Shown here in pieces: positions 1 to 5,430 of a stretch of DNA of 7,315 nucleotides (the first letter of the stretch is position 1; each line of letters opens with the position of its first letter). Source of the stretch: Acidobacteriota bacterium (lineage in GTDB: Bacteria; Acidobacteriota; Blastocatellia; Pyrinomonadales; Pyrinomonadaceae). Position numbers and translations under genes: made by a program. A model generated the notes under the pieces. The model worked only from the letters and a program-made list of their open reading frames with translations, was not told where the DNA came from and searched no databases. The DNA is taken from contig JAIVJP010000121.1 of NCBI GenBank assembly GCA_020199975.1, positions 1-7,315 on the forward strand, read 5' to 3'.

Positions 1-54
1 AGTGCGTCGTAGGGTTGGTTCATGTGAGTGGTACAGCAAACCGGTTCGCCTTGT
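1..54. other. window edge, no gene assigned
   Basis: No gene can be supported here. One plus-strand frame is open from the window edge (about position 3) to a stop near 163, but most of it runs through the palindromic repeat that begins at 55. It could be the tail of an upstream gene that the repeat has extended, or chance. The sequence left of the window is needed to decide. Confidence 0.3.
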
Positions 55-134
55 TCCCTGAAAGGGACGGAGTCAGTAGCCGGGGGCAACGCCCCCGGAA
101 AACTGTAAGGGCTCCCGACCCTGAAAGGGTCGCA
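55..134 (+). repeat. palindromic interspersed repeat, left copy
   Basis: This 80 bp block contains three short perfect inverted repeats: TCCCT-gaa-AGGGA (55-67), CCGGGGGC-aac-GCCCCCGG (80-98) and CGACCCT-gaa-AGGGTCG (116-132). A second, inverted copy lies at 181-272. The best matching parts are 113-134 against 181-202 (21 of 22 positions in reverse complement) and 55-81 against 246-272. Each copy is bounded by a CCTGAAAGG-type palindrome. This looks like a REP/BIME-like lineage repeat. The family assignment is inference; the internal symmetry is directly visible. Confidence 0.75.
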
Positions 135-180
135 CCGTGCCAAAACAAAAATTCAAGCTGGTGACGTAGTCCGTTGAGAC

Positions 181-272
181 TGCGACCCTTTCAGAGTCGG
201 GACTGAAACCTTCGCTACCGGGGGCGGTGCCCGGGCGGTTCCCCCGGCTATTAACTTCATGCCTTTCAGGCA
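181..272 (-). repeat. palindromic interspersed repeat, right inverted copy
   Basis: This is the reverse-complement partner of 55-134, about 12 bp longer because the central GC-rich hairpin is expanded (216-249, a degenerate version of the left copy's 80-98 hairpin). Its outer palindrome CATGCCT-ttc-AGGCATG (258-274) is perfect over 7 bp per arm, while the inner one (183-199) has one mismatch. It lies 35-125 nt beyond the hemE stop codon, so it would be in or near the hemE 3' untranslated region. No U-tract follows any hairpin on either strand, so it is not a canonical intrinsic terminator. Confidence 0.75.
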
Positions 273-306
273 TGTTCACGCTCGCTTGCGCTCGCGCTGA
301 CCGGCG

Positions 307-1407
307 CTACTTCGCACTAAGTTCATGAACAGCTTCGACCAGCGCAATCACATTTTCGACGGGAGTTTCGGGGAGGATCCCATGGCCAAGGTTGAAAATG
401 TGACCTGGTCTCCCGGCCGCCTGTTCAAGAATCTTCTTCGCTTGAGATCGGATGTAATCTTTGCCTGCAAACAGTGCCACCGGATCAAGGTTTCCCATTA
501 CGGCGACATCATGTCCAATGCGCTGCCAAGCCTCGTCAAGGCGCACGCGCCAGTCGAGTCCAATTACATCGCCACCGGCTTCACGCATCAACTCGAGTAA
601 TTCGCCTGTTCCCGTTCCGAAATGTATCACCGGCGTCCCGGGGGTAAGACTGCTGAGGACACTTCGTGTGTGCGGTAAGACATACTCGCGATAATCGTCG
701 GCACTGAGAGAACCAACCCACGAATCAAACAACTGCACAGCCTGGGCACCAGCGAAAATCTGGGCGTTGAGATACTTAACCAGAGCGCGCGAGATCAGCG
801 ACATCAGGGCATGCCAGGCGCCTTTATCGGTATACATGAGTGATTTTGTATGGACATAGTTTCGCGATCCACCACCTTCAACAATGTAAGAAGCAACCGT
901 GAACGGTGCTCCCGAAAACCCGATCAGCGGCAAATCGCCCCTCAAACTGGCTCTAGTCTGTCTGATTGCCTCAAACACGTACTCGAGCGAGTCGACGTCG
1001 TCTACCTCGCGCAGGCGATCAACGTCCTGGGAAGTGCGCACGGGGTTGTGAATCGTCGGGCCTTCGCCTTTGGCAAACTTCAATTCAAATCCCATCGGCT
1101 CAACAATCAATAGGATATCCGCAAAGATTATCGCCGCATCAACTCCCAGGCGTTCCGCGGCAGTAACCGTCACGTCCGCAGCCAGTAATGGCGTTTTGCA
1201 GAGCTCGAGAAAACTCATGCGCGCTCGCAATTCCCGATATTCGCGCATGTATCTTCCGGCCTGCCTCATCAGCCAGATGGGCGTCTGAGGAACTGGCTCC
1301 CGTCGGCAGGCGCGCATAAAAGGGCTGTTATTTAGTGCTACTGTGGAATTTGATTCAGGTTTCCGAATCAATCCTGTTTCTCTTCCTGTACCTGCGGTTC
1401 CGGACAT
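307..1407 (-). CDS. hemE: uroporphyrinogen decarboxylase HemE
   Basis: Cytoplasmic enzyme of tetrapyrrole biosynthesis that removes four acetate carboxyl groups from uroporphyrinogen III to give coproporphyrinogen III, without a cofactor. The 366-residue product shows the family signature MRQAGRY at residues 47-53 and the substrate-binding aspartate in the FADIL segment (D97, corresponding to human D86). It also has GFSGAPFT at 163-170, SYIVEGGGS at 173-181 (Y174, corresponding to human Y164), LFDSWVG, and the C-terminal FNLGHGILPET with H342. The protein is about 20 residues longer at the N terminus than E. coli HemE. The ATG at 1407 is nevertheless supported by AGGAAAG seven bases upstream. 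It stands alone on this strand, divergent from the sigma gene, and no other haem gene is in the window. Confidence 0.97.
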   Translation of the reverse strand: MSGTAGTGRETGLIRKPESNSTVALNNSPFMRACRREPVPQTPIWLMRQAGRYMREYRELRARMSFLELCKTPLLAADVTVTAAERLGVDAAIIFADILLIVEPMGFELKFAKGEGPTIHNPVRTSQDVDRLREVDDVDSLEYVFEAIRQTRASLRGDLPLIGFSGAPFTVASYIVEGGGSRNYVHTKSLMYTDKGAWHALMSLISRALVKYLNAQIFAGAQAVQLFDSWVGSLSADDYREYVLPHTRSVLSSLTPGTPVIHFGTGTGELLELMREAGGDVIGLDWRVRLDEAWQRIGHDVAVMGNLDPVALFAGKDYIRSQAKKILEQAAGRPGHIFNLGHGILPETPVENVIALVEAVHELSAK

Positions 1408-1414
1408 TTTTGAA

Positions 1415-1421
1415 CTTTCCT
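1415..1421 (-). promoter_or_regulatory. hemE: hemE ribosome binding site
   Basis: AGGAAAG on the minus strand with a 7-nt spacer to the ATG at 1405-1407. It decides the longer hemE start over internal codons and so supports the N-terminal extension. Confidence 0.65.
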
Positions 1422-1471
1422 GCGGAGTTGAGCGTTCAACGGGCCGTCGAAATTGAACTCCAAAATTTTCT

Positions 1472-1480
1472 GTTACCGCT
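1472..1480. promoter_or_regulatory. upstream GTTACCGCT half-site
   Basis: GTTACCGCT here is the exact reverse complement of AGCGGTAAC at 1530-1538, giving a 9-bp inverted repeat whose arms flank the candidate promoter. Together with the palindrome at 1519-1536 this makes three occurrences of the TACCGC core within 67 bp. It could be an auxiliary operator. No regulator is identified. Confidence 0.35.
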
Positions 1481-1488
1481 CAATCCAA

Positions 1489-1517
1489 TTGGTGCAAGAC
1501 TTGATTCAGACTACAAT
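1489..1517 (+). promoter_or_regulatory. candidate sigma70-type promoter of the sigma/anti-sigma operon
   Basis: TTGGTG (1489-1494) and TACAAT (1512-1517) are separated by exactly 17 bp. The -10 matches the consensus at 5 of 6 positions and the -35 at 3 of 6. Transcription would begin around 1523-1525, leaving an 84-86 nt leader before the sigma start codon. On the opposite strand the same AT-rich core reads TATATT, so a divergent hemE promoter may overlap, but no good -35 was found for it. Seen by eye only. Confidence 0.45.
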
Positions 1518-1518
1518 A

Positions 1519-1536
1519 TACCGCCTAAAAGCGGTA
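1519..1536. promoter_or_regulatory. palindrome over predicted transcription start (operator-like)
   Basis: TACCGC-CTAAAA-GCGGTA is a perfect 6+6 bp inverted repeat. Its left arm begins directly after the candidate -10 and its centre falls a few bases past the predicted start, a typical position for a repressor operator. In RNA it could instead form a 6-bp leader hairpin, but the predicted start would cut off most of the left arm, so a DNA-binding site is the better guess. Confidence 0.45.
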
Positions 1537-1608
1537 ACGCAGGTAGCCTTCAGAAAGTTGTCATAAATCAGCACCTTGCGGTGTTTGCACGCTTGAGAGC
1601 GGTGATCA

Positions 1609-2172
1609 ATGAGCGGACAAGCTAGAGCCTTGATACAGTCCATGCCCAAAGAAATCGCGACTGCGGCTACCGCCCTCAGTTTCGATGAGGCGTTTACGCT
1701 TCACCACCGAGCTGTCTTTCGGACCGCCCGGGCTATCGTTCGCGATTCGGCATTGGCTGAAGACGTTACTCAGGAGGTCTTTCTCAGACTTTATCGCAAT
1801 CTCGACTCTACCCCGGGCGAGGAACTTCTTCGCGCGTGGCTTTTGCGTGTCACTTTAAACGTCGCGCGCAACACACTGCGCGGCCAGAGCCGCGCCGCAG
1901 CCCGCGACGATGAGTACCAGAAGACCAACACGGAGGTATGGTTTCCGCAGCCCGAGGAAGATTACGAGCGCCGGCTGACGATCGCCGAAGCGCGACGCGC
2001 GCTCGACAAAATTAAGGAGCCGATGCGAAGCTGCCTGCTCTTGAAACAGCAGGGGCTTTCATATCGCGAGATTGCTACCACATTGTCACTGAAGGAAACG
2101 AACGTGGGTAGCCTGGTAGCGCGGGGCCGCAAAGAGTTTGTCAGGGTGTACGGAAAAATCGGAGGACGTTGA
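1609..2172 (+). CDS. ECF-family RNA polymerase sigma factor (RpoE-like)
   Basis: A 187-residue extracytoplasmic-function sigma factor that redirects RNA polymerase when released by its anti-sigma partner. Region 2 spans about residues 25-92: the AEDVTQEVFLRLY segment (50-62) is typical of region 2.2, and the WLLRVTLNVARN segment (77-88) is the -10 recognition helix area. After a short acidic linker, region 4 carries the helix-turn-helix YREIATTLSLKETNVGSLVARG (about 152-173) for -35 binding. The family length is usual. The ATG at 1609 has only a weak GAGAG-type site upstream. An in-frame ATG at 1642 would remove 11 poorly conserved residues and is possible. The stop codon overlaps the anti-sigma start. 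The exact ECF subgroup cannot be set by eye. Confidence 0.95.
   Translation: MSGQARALIQSMPKEIATAATALSFDEAFTLHHRAVFRTARAIVRDSALAEDVTQEVFLRLYRNLDSTPGEELLRAWLLRVTLNVARNTLRGQSRAAARDDEYQKTNTEVWFPQPEEDYERRLTIAEARRALDKIKEPMRSCLLLKQQGLSYREIATTLSLKETNVGSLVARGRKEFVRVYGKIGGR
2161..2166 (+). promoter_or_regulatory. ribosome binding site of the anti-sigma gene
   Basis: GGAGGA lies inside the last sigma codons with a 5-nt spacer to the ATG at 2172. The TTG at 2169 would have a spacer of only 2 nt and is rejected as the start. The TGATG overlap of stop and start implies coupled translation and a fixed sigma to anti-sigma ratio. Confidence 0.75.
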
Positions 2173-3059
2173 TGAGAGAGTGTTTAGACCAAGGAATTCT
2201 GCAGAGCTATTTTGATGGCGAGCTTTCAAATGAGCACATGGAAGGCGTCACCTCACACTTGGTGTCGTGCATGAAGTGTGCGGCTGCGGCGCGCGAGTTG
2301 GAAGGCGAGGTTATCTTGCTCTCGAGCGCGCTCGCACCCGAGTTTGATGCGATCGTGCCAACCGAGCGCTTGCGTCATCGTATTGATGTAGCGGTCGCTG
2401 GATTACCGTTGGGCAATCAGAATGCAGTCAGAGAACCCGTAGTTATGGCAGGCCGTGGTTGGCTCCAGTCTCTCAGCGCTCTCTTTGCGTTTACACCTCA
2501 ACGGACATTCGGTTATGCCGCGCTCGCGGTGGTGCTAGCGTTCGCAGCGATAATCGGAGCCATTCAGTTGCGACAAAGCCCGGCTCCCACCATCAACGAA
2601 GCTAACGTAGCCGTAGCACCGCCGCAAGGTCCCGTAACCAAGACCTCGACTATCGGAAGCGACGCGGTGTCTGAGGTCCTGCCGGCGCCTGTGGCCAATG
2701 CTCCTGTCGTTGCTAGGAATCCGGTTCAAAGAACTCGTTCAGTAAGGCCGCGCACGACGGTGAGTAATCAAACCGTTGCGCAGGTAAAGCTGTTACCGGG
2801 CGAGCGCAGTTACCTGAAAACGATTGCTGCTCTGGACTCGACGATCAAAGCAAACAACAATAGGCCCATGAGACCAGCGTTGCAGGCAGAGTATGAAAGG
2901 AACCTGGCGGTCGTTGATCGGGCACTCGCGGCCACGCGTAACGCGGCGAAGAAGAACCCCAATGACCCGGATGCTGCGGAATTCATGTTTAATGCCTATC
3001 AGAGCAAAGTTGACCTGCTGAATACTGTCGCCGACGCGCGACTCTACAACCGGCCGTAA
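2172..3059 (+). CDS. zinc-finger (zf-HC2/ZAS-type) membrane anti-sigma factor
   Basis: A 295-residue single-span membrane protein that most likely sequesters the upstream sigma factor. The cytoplasmic N terminus has the ZAS zinc motif H-x3-C-x2-C as HLVSCMKC (H29, C33, C36), preceded by the usual LQSYFDGELS helix of this family. A hydrophobic segment at about 113-133 is the only membrane span. The outer part has a low-complexity Ala/Pro/Val linker (about 135-205), then a helical domain (about 210-295) with LPGERSYLKTIAALDSTI, MRPALQAEYERNLAVVDRAL and AYQSKVDLLNTVADARL. I recall this C-terminal pattern from acidobacterial anti-sigma-like proteins, but it has no function known to me. It may sense envelope conditions, which is inference. 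It overlaps the sigma gene by one base and ends 22 nt before the DUF4097 gene. Confidence 0.92.
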   Translation: MRECLDQGILQSYFDGELSNEHMEGVTSHLVSCMKCAAAARELEGEVILLSSALAPEFDAIVPTERLRHRIDVAVAGLPLGNQNAVREPVVMAGRGWLQSLSALFAFTPQRTFGYAALAVVLAFAAIIGAIQLRQSPAPTINEANVAVAPPQGPVTKTSTIGSDAVSEVLPAPVANAPVVARNPVQRTRSVRPRTTVSNQTVAQVKLLPGERSYLKTIAALDSTIKANNNRPMRPALQAEYERNLAVVDRALAATRNAAKKNPNDPDAAEFMFNAYQSKVDLLNTVADARLYNRP

Positions 3060-3081
3060 GGGGTTTGGTCCTAAGGTACCG

Positions 3082-4111
3082 ATGAAGTTTAGAGCTATAC
3101 AAATCTGTCTCGTGTTAATCCTCGTGTTTATCATTGGGACTGCAGGCGTCCTTGCTCGTCCCGCAATCCGCAATGACGACGGGCGCTCTCAGAAAGTTGA
3201 GCGCACCGTAGCTGCGGATCCTTCGGTGACGGTTTCGATTTGCGTAATGGCCGGCAGTATCAGCGTCCACGGCTGGGACAAGAATGAAGTGTCGGCCCGG
3301 TCGTCGGACACCGCGCAGATTGAGCTAAGGCAAAAGGACGGGGCCGCTCAATCCGGTAAGGTAATGAAACTGGAAGTATTCGTCTGCCTCGGTGCATGTG
3401 CAAACTCGTGACGGCGACATAAACATCTCCGACATAGCAGTTGCGGTAGCGGGAACGCAGAACGGGGACATTAGTATCGAGCGTGTCTCGCAAGCCGTTG
3501 AGGTCGGAAGCGTGGGCGGCAGTGTTTCCATCAAGGATTCCACCGGGCGGGCGAGCGTCACGACGATTGGCGGCGGAATTGAAGTAGTGAACCTACGCCC
3601 ATCCGCGACCGCGGATCGGTTCGAAGCGATTAGCGTGAGTGGCGATCTAAATCTTGAGGGAGTCAGCCACTCGCAGTTCAATGCGCGGACGGTCACGGGA
3701 GATGTCTACCTGACAGGATCACTCGCGGCCGGCGGACGTTATGGATTCAAGACAATGTCCGGCGACATAACGCTCACATTGCCAGGTGACTCGTCCTTCA
3801 ATCTTAGCGCTAAGGTCTCTCGAGATGGAGAGATTATTTCGGATTTTCCGCTGACACTGATTCCGGACGCGATCCCTCCGTCAGCTCCAACGCCGCCTGC
3901 CCCAAAGAGCCCGGCACCGGCTCCTGCCGTCGCGCCCCATGCTTCGCCTATTATCGTAAAGGTTGCGCCTCGCATGAGTAAGGTAATCGTGACCACACCG
4001 GTTACTGTTGCCGCTCACACACTGCGCCGTGTAAATGCAATTTGCGGCGCGGGAGACGCTAACATCCAGGTCGCTTCATTCAGCGGCACTCTCCATCTGG
4101 TAAAGAACTAG
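3082..4111 (+). pseudogene. secreted DUF4097 beta-solenoid protein, frameshifted
   Basis: Two frames together make one DUF4097 (putative adhesin) protein of about 343 codons. Frame A starts at ATG 3082 with TAAGG five bases upstream, has a signal peptide ending VLA (residue 25), and the family's GSISVHGWDKNEV segment. It then breaks after KLEVFV and stops at 3409-3411. Frame B is open from 3368, picks up with HVQTRDGDINI near 3395, and continues through repeated G-D/G-G turns (QNGDISI, VGGSVSI, SGDLNL, TGDVYL, SGDITL). A Pro/Ala-rich linker and the final GAGDANIQVASFSGTLHL follow. The shift lies between 3368 and 3408. Compared with the paralogue at 5431, about 8 nt appear to be missing after the valine codon at 3382-3384. 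No slippery heptamer is visible, so a real mutation or a sequencing or assembly error is more likely than programmed shifting. The rest of frame B is intact, so the break is recent if real. Confidence 0.85.
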
Positions 4112-4182
4112 GTGATTGGTCTAACCCACCGGCTCGGCTTCTTATTCACACCTATCTTCAGGAGTCTGTCGAAAAAGCAAAA

Positions 4183-4350
4183 GCCCGAGGGCGACACATT
4201 TATCGCGGACGCAAGGGCCTTGGTTTTCACCCCGTTAGGGGGTGAGATGTCTATAGCACCGGAACCTCCACCGCCCTCAGGCTCCTTCGGAGGAGCGGAG
4301 CATATCTTGAAGATCACAGGCCTAGTTGCGTTCTGCTCCTCCGAACGGAG
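4183..4350. repeat. series of four hairpins at about 50-nt spacing
   Basis: Four inverted repeats follow one another. They are GCCC-GA-GGGC (4183-4192), TCACCCC-GTTAG-GGGGTGA (4227-4245), GCTCCT-TCGG-AGGAGC (4281-4296) and CTCC-GAAC-GGAG (4339-4350). Their centres are about 48, 52 and 56 nt apart. The first three are followed by related AT-rich tails (ACATTTATCG, AGATGTCTATAGC, GCATATCTTG). A CTATAAACATC segment at 4373-4383 matches the second tail in reverse complement. The block begins about 70 nt after the stop of the broken DUF4097 gene. It resembles intergenic hairpin repeats that I have seen in acidobacterial and planctomycete genomes, but the function is unknown. A minus-strand frame runs through it and is not taken as a gene. 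Confidence 0.6.
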
Positions 4351-4383
4351 TGGATGAGGCGTTGCGTTAGAGTCTATAAACAT

Positions 4384-4714
4384 CTGAAACCCCTGGCAAT
4401 CGATAGACCCCACCTTGCGAACGACAAATGACTTCAACCAGTGCGCCGCGATCCAGCTGCTTTTTTCAGACACCCAGCTAAAGCAGTGTAGGAATGAGAA
4501 GTCGCTAGCGAAGTCTCGGTTACAGGCCATTAGGTTTGCTAACGTTTCCCATGCCAAAAATCGCGGTTTCAACTCGGCGGGAAATCTGTTCAAGAGCTGC
4601 CAAATTTCTGCCACAAACAAATTCCGCATGGTGTTCTGGTAGTAGAGCAACGCAGACGGGCCGGGGACGGTAATAGTAAGACCTCCAAGGTGACTGTTCC
4701 CGGCCTGAAAAAAT
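4384..4714. other. gene-poor stretch, no confident feature
   Basis: I see no recognisable gene in this 331-base stretch. It is more AT-rich than its surroundings. A minus-strand frame of 230 codons (4108-4800, GTG start, no ribosome site) covers it, but its C-terminal third reads through the hairpin series and it matches no family I know. One imperfect inverted repeat, GGCCGGG (4659-4665) with CCCGGCC (4699-4705), extends to ten pairs if G-T pairs are allowed. This may be decayed coding sequence or an old insertion. Confidence 0.4.
4659..4705. repeat. long-loop GC inverted repeat
   Basis: GGCCGGGGAC (4659-4668) pairs with GTTCCCGGCC (4696-4705), with one G-T pair and a 27-nt loop. It ends 10 bases before the GTG at 4715. 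No T-run follows on either strand, so it is not a standard terminator. It could shape the leader of the next ORF or be part of a decayed repeat. Confidence 0.35.
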
Positions 4715-5383
4715 GTGCTGGTGGGCATGGCAGCTTTTTCCACTGCTATGAAGGATCTGAATCGCCTCCAGGAGATGGTTAGCAGCGTTAAAGAGTTCAC
4801 GAGTCAATGGCGCGGGACTGGTTTGGTAATGCTTAACGTGGAATCCATCTCAACAAGCGAATCGTGTCCGAGTCATAGTCAGCAGCTGATCAACTCTTCC
4901 GCTGAGTCTGATTCGAGTGACGGCATTGCGCCGGCCAGAGGCATTGAGATTGAGAGGGACACCTACGAGACCATTACTGAACCCGAAGTGGGTGGAAAGG
5001 TCGAACTGGTTGCCCGCAAGAAGGCGAATCGCAACGTGCTGCACTTAGCACGTGCTAAATACGCTCCGGCGAGACACCTTAATGAAGAGATCTCCGCGAA
5101 GCGCCGAGACATCCATTCGCCAGCGCGCTTTGAATATAAAACCCAAGCGCGCTTTGAATATAAAACCTTTGAGCGGGCAGTGACCTTGGATCTTCCTATG
5201 ACGATGGTCACCGGTGTCAAAACCGACGCCCTCGAGACTAAGCTATCGCAGGATTTTCCCCAGAGCCTGCTGGGCAGGATAAACCGTAAACAGTGGCACG
5301 GTAAAACCGACAACGGCAAGCGCGAATTCATGCTCATGCTTAAGAGATTCGAACGAAGTAATAGTTCTCGACATGCCAGTTGA
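4715..5383 (+). CDS. unrecognised ORF, possibly decayed, with in-frame duplication
   Basis: A 222-codon open frame with no family I recognise. The composition fits coding sequence in this frame: it is rich in Glu, Lys, Arg and Asp, whereas the antisense frame is a Ser/Leu/Arg-rich shadow. The product would be hydrophilic and cytoplasmic, with no signal peptide or membrane span. A Ser-rich stretch covers about residues 44-70, and a basic part runs from about residue 95 to the end. The starts are weak: GTG 4715, ATG 4748 and ATG 4829 all lack a clear ribosome site. Residues ARFEYKT occur twice in tandem from a 24-bp duplication. Another frame over 5340-5540 is also open, so a further frameshift near the 3' end is possible. 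It may be a small accessory gene of the operon or a remnant. It ends 47 nt before the start chosen for the next gene. Confidence 0.35.
   Translation: MLVGMAAFSTAMKDLNRLQEMVSSVKEFTSQWRGTGLVMLNVESISTSESCPSHSQQLINSSAESDSSDGIAPARGIEIERDTYETITEPEVGGKVELVARKKANRNVLHLARAKYAPARHLNEEISAKRRDIHSPARFEYKTQARFEYKTFERAVTLDLPMTMVTGVKTDALETKLSQDFPQSLLGRINRKQWHGKTDNGKREFMLMLKRFERSNSSRHAS
5045..5058. repeat. 14-bp perfect palindrome
   Basis: TTAGCACGTGCTAA is perfectly self-complementary and lies inside the low-confidence ORF, about 370 bases upstream of the large DUF4097 gene. It could be a dimeric regulator site or chance. No promoter elements were found beside it. Confidence 0.3.
5122..5167 (+). repeat. 24-bp tandem duplication
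   Basis: Positions 5122-5143 are identical to 5146-5167 (22 of 22 bases), giving a period of 24. The period is a multiple of three, so the frame of the surrounding ORF is kept and eight residues are repeated. The perfect identity points to a recent slippage event, or to an assembly artefact. Confidence 0.9.
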
Positions 5384-5420
5384 TTCAGCGAAGTTGAGGT
5401 ACCCGACAAAAGAAAGTGAA

Positions 5421-5425
5421 GAGAG
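5421..5425 (+). promoter_or_regulatory. ribosome binding site of the two-solenoid gene
   Basis: GAGAG within a purine-rich run lies 5 nt before ATG 5431 and 8 nt before ATG 5434. It favours one of these over the in-frame GTG at 5416, which would place this site inside the gene and add five charged residues before the signal peptide. Confidence 0.5.
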
Positions 5426-5430
5426 AAGAG

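Noticed and set aside
80..98. Strong GC hairpin as an intrinsic terminator
   Set aside because: The 8-bp stem is perfect, but no T-run follows on either strand, and it is part of the repeat element.
73..279. Minus-strand 68-codon frame beyond hemE
   Set aside because: It reads straight through both palindromic repeat copies. Its composition reflects the repeat, and it has no ribosome site or family resemblance.
3380..3400. Programmed ribosomal frameshift in the DUF4097 gene
   Set aside because: No slippery heptamer, internal Shine-Dalgarno or downstream pseudoknot is evident. A deletion or sequence error explains it more simply.
4112..4357. Plus-strand 81-codon frame directly after the DUF4097 gene
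   Set aside because: It consists almost wholly of the hairpin repeat region. The Pro/Gly-rich run comes from the repeat sequence.
4108..4800. Minus-strand 230-codon frame opposite the hairpin series
   Set aside because: GTG start without a ribosome site. The C-terminal third is translated hairpin repeat, and no family was recognised. It could be a remnant but cannot be supported as a gene.
5122..5167. CRISPR-like repeat
   Set aside because: There are only two adjacent copies with a 2-bp gap and no spacers. It is a simple tandem duplication.
4963..5409. Minus-strand 148-codon frame
   Set aside because: It is rich in Ser, Leu and Arg, as expected for the antisense shadow of a plus-strand coding frame.
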